A DNA stretch of 64,000 bases from Microbaculum marinisediminis (lineage in GTDB: Bacteria > Pseudomonadota > Alphaproteobacteria > Rhizobiales > Tepidamorphaceae), in contig NZ_JALIDZ010000013.1 in NCBI RefSeq assembly GCF_025397915.1, positions 62,001 through 126,000 on the forward strand, written 5' to 3'. The position numbers and the translations under genes were made by a program. The stretch's first letter is position 1; every line of letters begins with the position of its first letter. The notes under the pieces are model-generated. The model had not been told where the DNA came from. It did not search any database and saw only the letters and a list, made by a program, of their open reading frames with translations. Of this stretch, positions 9,710-17,010 are shown piece after piece.

Positions 9710-10758
9710 GCGCTGCACGAGGTCAGCCGCCGCGCGGCCAGACCTCCCTCCATCCTGGCGCCGATCTTGATCGAGCAGCAGGCGTGCTCCTGGTGAAAGT
9801 CGCGGCCGATCGCCTTCGAAACGGCGACGGCGCCCTCGGCCGGGAAGGCGATGCCGTCGAGCCCGGCCATCACCGCGTAGGCGTCGGTGACGCGCTTGTG
9901 CATGCCCGCCGGGCGGGCGCAGCCGAGCAGCACCTGCTTGTCCGGCAGCCGCCGCCGGGCCTCGAGGAAGATCCGGCCGACATCGCCCGTCGCCGGCGTC
10001 GCGAAGGTGCCGGGCTTGGCGTAGAACGGCATGACGACGACCAGCACCAGCGCGTTGACGGGGTAGCGCGACACCATGTCGAGGGCGGTGGGCTCGCCCA
10101 GGATCTCGCCGTAGTGCAGGCCGACGACGATATGCGGCGAGATCTCCATGGAGGTCGCGGTGAGGGCGGCCAGCGTCTCCTCGAAGTCCTCGACCGGGCG
10201 GTCGAGATGATAGACGTCGCGGATCGTCTCCTGCGCGCCGATCACGTCCATCATCGCGGTGTCGACGCCGGCGGCCTCCATGCGCCTGGCGCCGGCCTCG
10301 TCGGTCAGCGCCGTGTGGATGGCGATCTTGAGATAGGGGAAGTCCCGCTTGAGGTTCTCGATGACGGGATAGAACCGCTCGTAGCGGATCTCGTTGCGCC
10401 GGTTCGAGCCGCCCGACAGCAGGAACCCCTGCAGGTCCTGCATCAGGATCAGGTCGCGGACCTTGCGGTCGAGCACGTCGGGCTTCGTCGCCGCGATCAT
10501 CGGCTCGAGGATCTTGGCGCGGCAATGGTCGCAGTCGAGCGCGCAGGCCGCCCCGGTGATGGAGAAGGCGGGAAAGCTGTTCTTGCCGCAGCCCTTGATC
10601 TCGCTGCTATCGTATTCCTTGAAGGTCGGCGTGGAAAACCGGATCGGGCGGTTCGTCGCCGCGCGCGCGGCCGCCTCCATGTCGGCGACGAGGCCCGGAT
10701 CGAACTCGGCGTCCTCCAGATCCTCGATCGCCAGAACGCGCTCAAGCCAGTCCGTCAT
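9706..10758 (-). CDS. Radical SAM protein, LipS-type lipoyl synthase component (smaller partner)
   Basis: Radical SAM enzyme of 350 residues with CX3CX2C at Cys72/Cys76/Cys79 (ACALDCDHC) and an upstream Cys57 in IKGCGKNSF. A vicinal Cys-Cys near residue 330 (EHACCSIKIG) could complete an auxiliary cluster. It is the second radical SAM gene of the operon and has little visible similarity to the first. In the LipS1/LipS2 system two different radical SAM proteins insert the two sulfur atoms of lipoate one after the other, which fits this pair. It overlaps the deacetylase-like gene upstream and the flavoprotein gene downstream by four bases each. Confidence 0.75.
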   Translation of the reverse strand: MTDWLERVLAIEDLEDAEFDPGLVADMEAAARAATNRPIRFSTPTFKEYDSSEIKGCGKNSFPAFSITGAACALDCDHCRAKILEPMIAATKPDVLDRKVRDLILMQDLQGFLLSGGSNRRNEIRYERFYPVIENLKRDFPYLKIAIHTALTDEAGARRMEAAGVDTAMMDVIGAQETIRDVYHLDRPVEDFEETLAALTATSMEISPHIVVGLHYGEILGEPTALDMVSRYPVNALVLVVVMPFYAKPGTFATPATGDVGRIFLEARRRLPDKQVLLGCARPAGMHKRVTDAYAVMAGLDGIAFPAEGAVAVSKAIGRDFHQEHACCSIKIGARMEGGLAARRLTSCSA

Positions 10759-11999
10759 GCCGACACGTCCTCCGAAAACCGGGTTGTCCCGGTTCCTGTT
10801 CCAGTTTCGGTTCCAGTTTCAGTCGTGGCCGCAGTCCCGGCGTCTGCCTCGTGTGGCGTCGGCCCCGTCGGGGCGGCGGGCGCCAGAACGGCGGCGGCAA
10901 TCTCCTTCACGCGCTCGCGGACCGGCCCGTCGTTGCGCGGATCGACGAGCGTCGTGTACCAGCGCGGCAACCTGTCCTCGTCGTCGACGAGATCACAGTC
11001 GAGCGCGCGAAGCAACGCGACGCTCTCGGGCGGAAGCGCATCGGGGATGGCCTGGTCCGAGAGCCGCCCCCACAGGCCGGCCCAGCAGCGCGCCACCGTC
11101 CACGGATTGTAGCCGCCGCCGCCCAGCACCACCGTCGACGGCGAGAGCGCGGCAAGCCGCATCACCGCGTCCCAGAGGCAGCCGTTGCTGAGCGCCATGG
11201 CCGACAGCGGATCGCCGGCCAGCCCGTCGGCGCCGCAGGTGACGACCACGGCCTGCGGCGCGAACCGCCGCGCCAGCGGCAGCACCGCCTGGTCCAGCAG
11301 GAAATCGAACTCGGTGTCGTTCAGCTCCCGCGGCACCGGGATGTTGCGGGCGTTGCCCGTGCTGCGGTCGTCGAGCCGGCCGGTGTTGGGCCAGCGGTTC
11401 TCCTCGTGGATCGAGATCAGGAACACGTCGTCATGGCCGCGGAAGGCGGCCTCGACGCCGTCGCCGTGATGGGCGTCGAGATCGACATAGAGGACGCGCT
11501 CGAAGCCCTGCTCCAGGAAGGTCAGGACCGCGAAGGCGGGGTCGTTGAAATAGCAGAAGCCGCTGGCATGGTCGCGCATGCCGTGGTGCGTGCCGCCCGA
11601 GGGGTGGTAGGCGATCCCGCCCTCGGCCGCGAGCCGGGCCGCCAGGATGGAGCCGCCCACCGAGGTGCTGGCGCGCCGGAACAGACCCTTGAAGACCGGG
11701 TTTTCCATCGTGCCGATGCGATAGCGCTCGCGCATCGCGGCGCTGACGCCGCCGGTCTCGGCCGCCTGCAGGGCGGCGACGTAATCGGGCGCGTGGAGCT
11801 TGAGCAGATCGTCGAGGGTGGCGACGGGGCTGTCGACATAGGCGCGCGCGCCGTGCGGCTCCAGCCAACCGAGCTGCTCGCACAGCGACAGCACGGTGCC
11901 GATGCGCTGGATGGCGAGCGGATGATTGCTGCCATAGCCGGTTTCCCGGTAGATCTCGCTGGAGATGAAACGGCTCGGCATTCCGGTCCTTCTCGACAT
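10755..11999 (-). CDS. Histone-deacetylase-fold protein (AcuC-like)
   Basis: Zinc-dependent amidohydrolase fold of 414 residues. Active-site features are intact: the HPSGGTHHG pair (His138, His139), DLDAHHGDG with zinc ligands Asp175 and His177, the later zinc ligand region CGADGLAGDP (Asp258 region), and the GGGGYNP loop carrying the catalytic Tyr. The last 40 residues are a Thr/Gly/Glu-rich repeat. Start 11999 has GGAAGG upstream; an ATG at 11981 also has AAGGA and would lose six residues. Bacterial relatives are AcuC (removes acetyl from acetyl-CoA synthetase) and polyamine deacetylases. It is the first gene of the lipoate operon, with a four-base overlap to the radical SAM gene, so its natural substrate may be an acyl-lysine made by this pathway. 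That is inference. Confidence 0.88.
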   Translation of the reverse strand: MSRRTGMPSRFISSEIYRETGYGSNHPLAIQRIGTVLSLCEQLGWLEPHGARAYVDSPVATLDDLLKLHAPDYVAALQAAETGGVSAAMRERYRIGTMENPVFKGLFRRASTSVGGSILAARLAAEGGIAYHPSGGTHHGMRDHASGFCYFNDPAFAVLTFLEQGFERVLYVDLDAHHGDGVEAAFRGHDDVFLISIHEENRWPNTGRLDDRSTGNARNIPVPRELNDTEFDFLLDQAVLPLARRFAPQAVVVTCGADGLAGDPLSAMALSNGCLWDAVMRLAALSPSTVVLGGGGYNPWTVARCWAGLWGRLSDQAIPDALPPESVALLRALDCDLVDDEDRLPRWYTTLVDPRNDGPVRERVKEIAAAVLAPAAPTGPTPHEADAGTAATTETGTETGTGTGTTRFSEDVSA

Positions 12000-12105
12000 C
12001 CGGCCCTTCCCAATATCCGTCCCGGGCGGATCGCTTCCGACAGCTGCCAGAAGCAGGCGCCTGACGCAGGCACCCGGCGCAGCCACCCTGCGGGGACCCA
12101 TAGTC

Positions 12106-12125
12106 ACATTCTAATTTTTGAATGT
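12106..12125. promoter_or_regulatory. Inverted repeat ACATTC-N8-GAATGT, candidate ArsR-type operator
   Basis: Perfect 6-bp arms ACATTC and GAATGT separated by the AT-only spacer TAATTTTT. It lies about 107 bases upstream of the lipoate operon and overlaps a possible -35 element on the minus strand. The core ATTC-N8-GAAT has the form I recall for operators of sulfide- and persulfide-sensing ArsR proteins (SqrR, BigR and relatives). No ArsR gene is present in the window. Confidence 0.5.
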
Positions 12126-12250
12126 AAACAGGTTCCCATGCGGAAACCGATCTTAGGGTCGCTCATGACCGGAAGAAAGGACGCGGCGGGGCGAGGCTGC
12201 AGGATTCCTGCTCGGCCTCATCGAATTGACAGGCCGCTGGAAACTGGATA

Positions 12251-12264
12251 TGCAAACGTTTGCA
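12251..12264. promoter_or_regulatory. LacI-family operator, perfect palindrome TGCAAACGTTTGCA
   Basis: A perfect 14-bp palindrome with the central CG typical of LacI-family sites, 102 bases before the tauE start. Related sites flank the promoters next to the LacI-type regulator gene about 2 kb away. Because it lies in a divergent region, it might also influence the lipoate operon. Confidence 0.75.
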
Positions 12265-12366
12265 TTAGTCCAGCCCGAGCCTCCAATCCCCCGTGATCAG
12301 TTCCGATTTTCCGTTCGCTCGAAAGGTCCGAGGGCCGAGGGCATCGCGATGCCGCGGGAGACGTCG

Positions 12367-13110
12367 ATGTCGATAGAGGACCTTGTCGTCCTGTTCGTGG
12401 TGCTCTTCGTCGGTGGCGTCCTGAAGGGGGCCACGGGAATCGGAGTTCCGATCGTCGCGGTGCCGGTTCTGGCGGCGTACCTGAATCTTCACCTCGCGGT
12501 CGCGGTGATCATGCTGCCGAGCGTGGTGACCAATGGCTGGATGCTCTGGAGGCTTCGCGCGGAGAGGCCGCCGACCCACTTCTTCTATACCATCCCCGTC
12601 GGCACGCTCGCCGGCATCGCTGCCGGCGTGACGCTGCTGGCGTCGTTGCCGGACCGATATCTCAACCTCGGCGTGGCGGGCGCGATCGTCGTGTTCCTGA
12701 TGTCGCGCGCGATCCGGCCGAGCTGGCGCCTCGGCCCGGCGGCGGAGCGGATATTGTCGCTTCCCGCCATGTTCTTCGTCGGTTTGATCCAGGGGGCGAC
12801 CGGGATCTCGGCGCCGGTCGTCATGATGTATCTCAGCAGCCTGGGCATGGAACGCGCCCAGTTCGTGTTCTGCGTATCGCTGCTGTTCTTCGTGGCCAGC
12901 GTCGCTCAGGTGCCGGCGATGGCGGTGGCGGGCCTGTTCGGGCCGTTCGAGCTGCTGCTGGGCCTTCTGGCGCTCGTTCCCTCGATGCTGGGAATCCCGG
13001 TCGGCGACCGGATCGCCCGCAGGATGTCCGTGGTCTGGTTCGACCGGGTCATCATGATGATGCTCGTCGGCCTCGCGGTGAAGCTGGCGGCATCGGGGTT
13101 TGCCGGCTGA
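12367..13110 (+). CDS. TauE/SafE (TSUP) family membrane permease
   Basis: Integral membrane protein of 247 residues with about seven or eight hydrophobic segments. The opening VVLFVGGVLKGATGIGVPIVA and the second-half repeat MFFVGLIQGATGISAPVVMMY are the paired motifs of the TSUP (TauE/SafE) family. Family members export or import small anions such as sulfite, sulfoacetate or other organosulfur and carboxylic acids. ATG 12367 is chosen because GGGAG lies six bases upstream; the ATG at 12349 lacks such a site. A perfect LacI-type operator lies upstream and the regulator gene is downstream and convergent. This ties the permease to the catabolic operon beyond, probably as an exporter of an end product or importer of the substrate. 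Confidence 0.88.
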   Translation: MSIEDLVVLFVVLFVGGVLKGATGIGVPIVAVPVLAAYLNLHLAVAVIMLPSVVTNGWMLWRLRAERPPTHFFYTIPVGTLAGIAAGVTLLASLPDRYLNLGVAGAIVVFLMSRAIRPSWRLGPAAERILSLPAMFFVGLIQGATGISAPVVMMYLSSLGMERAQFVFCVSLLFFVASVAQVPAMAVAGLFGPFELLLGLLALVPSMLGIPVGDRIARRMSVVWFDRVIMMMLVGLAVKLAASGFAG

Positions 13111-13155
13111 GCCCGGCCCGTCGGGTGGATTGTCAGGTGGCCGGTCAGGCCGCTC

Positions 13156-14190
13156 TCAGGTGGATCGCGGCGGTGCGCTGCTCTCGCGAACGACCAGTTC
13201 GACGGGGAGCACCGTCTGCATCGGCGCGGCCCGATCGGACTCTTCGATCATCTGCAGCAGAATGCGCGCGCTCGTCTGGCCGGCCTCGAATTGCTTGATC
13301 CGCACCGTGGTCAGGCCCAGCGGCAGGAAATCGAGAAACGGCATGTCGTTGAAGCCGGTCACCGACACCTGGCCCGGGCAGTCGATGCCGCGCGTGCGCA
13401 GCAGCTTCAGCGCGCCGATGGCGAGACGGTCGTTGGCGCACAGGATCGCGGTGACGTCCGGATCGTCGTCCAGGATCCGGCCGGCGCAGCGCTGGCCCTC
13501 GGCCTCGTTGTAGCTGTCCGCGGCGACGATCGGCGCATCTTTCTCGGCGATGCCGTATTCCGCGCAGATCTCGCGGAAGGCCTCTAGGCGCATCTGTCCG
13601 GTGGAGTAGCTCTGCGCGCCCGCGATGTTGGCGATGCGGCGGTGGCCGAGATCGTAGAGGTGGCGGAAGGCCAAGCGTATGCCCTGGCGCTCGTCGTTGA
13701 TCACATAGGGAATGGTCCCGTCCTCGACCTTGCGGTTGAGCGTGACGATCGGGATGCCGGCCGCCGCGACCTGGGCCATCTTCGGGTCGGTGCGTTGCGC
13801 CGCGCCGTTGATGATCCCGTCCACGCCGCGTTCGCGCAGCACGAACAGGAGCCGGGTCTCGCGTTCGGCGATGTTGTCGGTGTTGACGATGATCGACGTG
13901 TAGCCGCGCGGCTCGAGCACGCTTTCGATGCCGCGGACGATGGGCGGAAACAGCGTGTTGGTGATGTCGGGGATCATGACGCCGACCGACCACGTGCGGC
14001 TGATCCGCAGGCCCGCCGCCTGCCGGTTCGGCCGGTAACCCAGGGTCTCGGCCGCCTCCCGGACCCGCTCGATGACCTCCGCGCTCAGCAGGTTCCGCTT
14101 CTTGGAATCGGGGTCCAATGCCCGCGACACCGTCGAGGCGTGCACGCCGGTCGCGCGGGCTATGTCCTTGATGGTCGGCCTTTTCTTCAT
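13156..14190 (-). CDS. LacI-family transcriptional regulator
   Basis: Regulator of 344 residues. The N-terminal helix-turn-helix is TIKDIARATGVHASTVSRAL (residues 5-24), followed by the hinge helix NRQAAGLRISRTWSVGVMIP and a periplasmic-binding-protein-like sensor domain ending in the DDDPDVTAILCANDRLAIGAL and GFNDMPFLDFL segments of the GalR/LacI family. The start has AAAGA upstream and places the HTH at the extreme N-terminus as usual. It is transcribed divergently from the dehydrogenase operon, and two matching operators lie between them. This points to autoregulation and control of the operon. The inducer is unknown; LacI family members usually sense sugars or sugar acids. Confidence 0.92.
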   Translation of the reverse strand: MKKRPTIKDIARATGVHASTVSRALDPDSKKRNLLSAEVIERVREAAETLGYRPNRQAAGLRISRTWSVGVMIPDITNTLFPPIVRGIESVLEPRGYTSIIVNTDNIAERETRLLFVLRERGVDGIINGAAQRTDPKMAQVAAAGIPIVTLNRKVEDGTIPYVINDERQGIRLAFRHLYDLGHRRIANIAGAQSYSTGQMRLEAFREICAEYGIAEKDAPIVAADSYNEAEGQRCAGRILDDDPDVTAILCANDRLAIGALKLLRTRGIDCPGQVSVTGFNDMPFLDFLPLGLTTVRIKQFEAGQTSARILLQMIEESDRAAPMQTVLPVELVVRESSAPPRST

Positions 14191-14275
14191 GGGTCTTTCT
14201 TTATCGCATCGGGCCGAATTCCCGGGCAATCCATCATCGCCCGGGGGCCCTCCATATAGGCTGGAACGGACGCCG

Positions 14276-14289
14276 TGCAAACGTTATCC
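14276..14289. promoter_or_regulatory. LacI-type operator, imperfect (TGCAAACGTTATCC)
   Basis: The left half TGCAAACGTT matches the perfect palindrome near tauE; the right half is degenerate. It lies 86 bases upstream of the LacI gene start (minus strand) and 42 bases from a second site, a spacing of four helical turns compatible with cooperative binding. Confidence 0.5.
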
Positions 14290-14330
14290 GGCGCCGCTTG
14301 ACGGGTTTCGAAGCCCATGATATGCCGGTA

Positions 14331-14344
14331 TGCAATCGTTTGCA
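14331..14344. promoter_or_regulatory. LacI-type operator TGCAATCGTTTGCA
   Basis: Differs from the perfect palindrome TGCAAACGTTTGCA at one position. It lies in the divergent promoter region, about 140 bases upstream of the beta-hydroxyacid dehydrogenase start and on the far side of the LacI promoter. Confidence 0.7.
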
Positions 14345-14482
14345 CAATCGCATTTCGCGGGTCTCTCGTGACGAATGGCGGAGATTTCGCGAGGGGCGAG
14401 GCGATTTACCGCTGACAGCGCGGCGCGGGCGCCGCCGCGGGAATGCGGTCCCGGATAGTCGAAGCCAAATGGAGCCTTAGGA

Positions 14483-15451
14483 ATGGACAAATTGAAACTC
14501 GGTTGGATCGGGATGGGCCGCATGGGCTACCCGATGGCGGAACGCCTCGTGAAGGCCGGGCACGACGTCAGCATCTGGAACCGCACGCGGTCCAAGGCCG
14601 AGCCGCTCGCCGCGCTCGGGGCGACGCTGGTCGACTCGCCGGCCGATCTCGGCGGCGTCGACGTGCTGTTCACGATGGTGTCCACGGGTGCGGACGTCGA
14701 GCAGGTCTATTTCGGCGAGAACGGCGTCCTGTCCGGTGACGCCGCGCCGTCGATCTTCGTCGACTGCTCCTCGATCGGCGTCGACCAGTCGGCCGACATC
14801 CGCGAGCGCCTTGCCGCGCGCGGCGCGCAGCTTGTCGCCTCGCCGGTCAGCGGCAACGGCAAGTGCGTGCGGTCCGGCAAGCTGTCGGCCGTCGCCTCGG
14901 GCCCGAAAGGCGCCTACGACACGGTCGAGCCGCTGATCGCCACCATCGCCGGCCGCGGCGTCTCCTATGTCGGCGAGGGCGAGCTGTCGCGCTTCTGCAA
15001 GATCGCGCACAACGTGTTCCTCGGCGTCGTCACGCAGAATCTCGCCGAGATCACCATCCTGTGCCAGAAGGCCGGCGTGCCGCGCCACGCCTTCCTCGAG
15101 TTCATGAACGGTTCGGTGATGGGCTCGATCTTCACCAAGTACAAGTCCAACGCGCTGGTCAATCTCGACTGGACGACGACGTTCACGCCGGCGCTTCTGC
15201 GCAAGGACCTCGACCTCGGCCTCGCCGCGGGTCGCGACCTCGACGTGCCGATGCCGGTGACCGCCTCGGCGCGCGAATCCTTCCAGTCGCATTTCGGCGC
15301 CGCCAGCCTGCAGTCCGATCCGGACGGCTATCTGGCGAAGGACTTCGCCGCCGTGCTCGAGACGGTGGGGCTGGCCGCCGGCGTCAAGCTGGAGCCGGAG
15401 AACGTGCCGATGCCGACCGGTCTGGAGCTTGCCGACGGCGCGGAGAAGTAG
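14483..15451 (+). CDS. NAD-dependent beta-hydroxyacid dehydrogenase (HIBADH family)
   Basis: Soluble oxidoreductase of 322 residues. The Rossmann motif is GWIGMGRMGYPMAERL (residues 7-22) and Asn33-Arg34 follow the second beta strand, so NADP use is possible. The catalytic lysine is Lys173 in KIAHN with Asn177 beside it. The substrate loop reads SPVSGNGKCVRSGKL instead of the common APVSGG, suggesting a substrate other than 3-hydroxyisobutyrate; relatives act on tartronate semialdehyde, sulfolactaldehyde, 3-hydroxypropionate and similar short acids. AGGA lies just before the ATG. It is the first gene after the operator-bearing promoter and probably carries out an early oxidation or reduction step in the pathway. 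Confidence 0.88.
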   Translation: MDKLKLGWIGMGRMGYPMAERLVKAGHDVSIWNRTRSKAEPLAALGATLVDSPADLGGVDVLFTMVSTGADVEQVYFGENGVLSGDAAPSIFVDCSSIGVDQSADIRERLAARGAQLVASPVSGNGKCVRSGKLSAVASGPKGAYDTVEPLIATIAGRGVSYVGEGELSRFCKIAHNVFLGVVTQNLAEITILCQKAGVPRHAFLEFMNGSVMGSIFTKYKSNALVNLDWTTTFTPALLRKDLDLGLAAGRDLDVPMPVTASARESFQSHFGAASLQSDPDGYLAKDFAAVLETVGLAAGVKLEPENVPMPTGLELADGAEK

Positions 15452-15458
15452 ACCGCGT

Positions 15459-15476
15459 CGCACTCCGCGGAGTGCG
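15459..15476. repeat. Palindromic hairpin after the hydroxyacid dehydrogenase gene
   Basis: An 18-bp perfect palindrome built on GCACTCCGCGGAGTGC begins eight bases after the stop codon. It is followed by a second GC-rich inverted repeat (GGTCC and GGACC arms) and a short run of imperfect ACC/GAC repeats in the 200-base gap before the next gene. No T-run follows, so partial termination or mRNA protection is more likely than full termination. Confidence 0.45.
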
Positions 15477-15652
15477 GCATCCGGTCCGGCGGACCGTTGG
15501 GGACCGCCGGACCATCCGCCTCCGACACAAGGGCCAGCCCCGAAACCAGGGCCGACACCGACACCAAGGCCAGTTCCCGCAACACGGAAGGCGGCGCCCG
15601 GCAGGCCGGCGCCGCGCCAACTGGACGCCACGATGGCGCATAGGAAGCCGAG

Positions 15653-16954
15653 ATGAACACCAACGCACTGAATCCGCGAATCCTGCAGCCCGGCGATATC
15701 GATCCGAACTGGCGCTGGGACAGGCACATTCCCGCATGGGGCCACACGGCCGTCGATTTCGAGCGCCGGGTCGATCATGACCGTCTGCGGCGCTACCGGC
15801 TGAGCCGGGCCAAGGACGCCCTGAAGAAATCCGACTGCGGCGCGCTGCTGCTCTTCGACGTCAACAACATCCGCTACGTTTCCGGCACCAAGATCGGCGA
15901 GTGGGAACGCGACAAGATGTGCCGCTTCGCGCTGCTCGCCGCCGACGAGGAGCCCTATGTCTGGGACTTCGGCTCGGCCGCCGTCCACCACCGCGAATAT
16001 TGCGACTGGCTCGACCCGGAGCGCATGCGCGCCGGCGTCGTCGGCATGCGCGGCACCATCCCGCCGTCGTTCGGCCTGATGAAGCGCTATGCCGAGGAGA
16101 TCTATTCGCTCCTGAAGAAGGCCGGCGTCGCCGACATGCCGGTCGGCGTCGACTACGCCGAGACCGCGATGTTCTTCGCCCTGCAGGATGCCGGCGTGAA
16201 GGTCGTCGACGGCCAGCAGATCATGCTGGGCGCGCGCGAGATCAAGAACATCGACGAAATCCAGCTGCTCAACCAGGCCGCCGCGATGGTCGACGGCGTC
16301 TACCACATGATCTTCGAGGAGCTGAAGCCCGGCGTGCGCGAGAACGACATCGTGGCGATGTCGAACAAGCTTCTCTACGAGATGGGCTCCGACGACGTCG
16401 AGGCGATCAACGCCATCTCGGGCGAGCGCTGCAACCCGCACCCGCACAACTTCACGGACCGGCTGTTCCGCCCCGGCGATCAGGCCTTCTTCGACATCCT
16501 GCAGAGCTATCAGGGGTACCGGACCTGCTACTACCGGACCTTCAACGTCGGCCGCGCGACGCCGGTGCAGGCCGATGCCTACAAGACCTGCCGCGAATGG
16601 CTGGATCTCGCGATCGCGCAGATCAAGCCGGGCGTCACGACCGATCGTGTGGCTTCGGTCTGGCCGAAGGCCGAGGAGTTCGGCTTCCCGGACGAGCTGT
16701 CGGCGTTCGGGCTGCAGTTCGGCCACGGCCTGGGCCTGGCCCTGCACGAGCGTCCGATCATCAGCCGCGCGGTCAGCCTCGACAATCCGATGGAGATCCA
16801 GACCGGCATGGTCTTCGCGCTGGAGACCTACTGTCCCGCCGCCGACGGCTATTCGGCGGCCCGCATCGAGGAAGAGGTGGTGGTCACCGACAAGGGCTGC
16901 GAGGTGATCAGCCTGTTCCCGGCCGCGGAGCTGCCGATCGCCAACCGCTACTGA
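15653..16954 (+). CDS. M24 (creatinase/prolidase fold) protein, distantly DddP-like
   Basis: Protein of 433 residues with the creatinase N-terminal domain (about 45-195) and the pita-bread M24 domain (about 200-425). The order of motifs (CGALLLFDVNNIRY, PYVWDF, SGERCNP, GHGLGLALHE, MVFALETY, RIEEEVVV) resembles the DMSP lyase DddP as well as Xaa-Pro peptidases. Expected metal ligands visible are Asp281, His358, Glu391 and Glu406 or Glu407. The second Asp ligand of the family is replaced by Cys292 in YRTCYYRTF. It may therefore bind a different metal, bind one metal, or act without metal as creatinase does. AGGAAG precedes the ATG. It lies within a carbon catabolic operon, so a lyase or C-N/C-S hydrolase role is more likely than peptide trimming. 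Confidence 0.8.
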   Translation: MNTNALNPRILQPGDIDPNWRWDRHIPAWGHTAVDFERRVDHDRLRRYRLSRAKDALKKSDCGALLLFDVNNIRYVSGTKIGEWERDKMCRFALLAADEEPYVWDFGSAAVHHREYCDWLDPERMRAGVVGMRGTIPPSFGLMKRYAEEIYSLLKKAGVADMPVGVDYAETAMFFALQDAGVKVVDGQQIMLGAREIKNIDEIQLLNQAAAMVDGVYHMIFEELKPGVRENDIVAMSNKLLYEMGSDDVEAINAISGERCNPHPHNFTDRLFRPGDQAFFDILQSYQGYRTCYYRTFNVGRATPVQADAYKTCREWLDLAIAQIKPGVTTDRVASVWPKAEEFGFPDELSAFGLQFGHGLGLALHERPIISRAVSLDNPMEIQTGMVFALETYCPAADGYSAARIEEEVVVTDKGCEVISLFPAAELPIANRY

Positions 16955-16965
16955 CAGCCAGGATC

Positions 16966-16987
16966 GCCCGGCCCGCCTGGGCCGGGC
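16966..16987 (+). terminator. GC-rich hairpin between the M24 gene and E1 alpha
   Basis: Perfect 9-bp arms GCCCGGCCC and GGGCCGGGC with a GCCT loop, followed by TCTTCC. It sits 11 bases after the M24 stop and 24 bases before the E1 alpha start. It may attenuate transcription or protect the upstream message, setting different levels for the two halves of the operon. Confidence 0.55.
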
Positions 16988-17010
16988 TCTTCCGTTCCGG
17001 AGAGCAAGAC

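Larger units (their letters stand above)
12000..12366. other. Divergent intergenic region between the lipoate operon and tauE
   Basis: No gene is visible in these 367 bases. The stretch holds two probable operators, one near each gene start, and an AT-rich patch around 12105-12135, which is unusual for this GC-rich DNA. On the minus strand TTTACA (near 12127) and GACTAT (near 12100), about 17 bases apart, could be a -35 and -10 pair for the lipoate operon. Confidence 0.5.

Noticed and set aside
10770-10840. Short repeat tract at the 3' end of the HDAC-fold gene as a phase-variation repeat
   Set aside because: The repeats are imperfect and keep the reading frame; no long run of identical units able to slip was seen.
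14483-16747. Very long open frame on the minus strand opposite the dehydrogenase and M24 genes
   Set aside because: It is antisense to two well-supported genes, rich in Arg, Ala and Asp as expected from GC-rich shadow frames, and has no recognisable domain.
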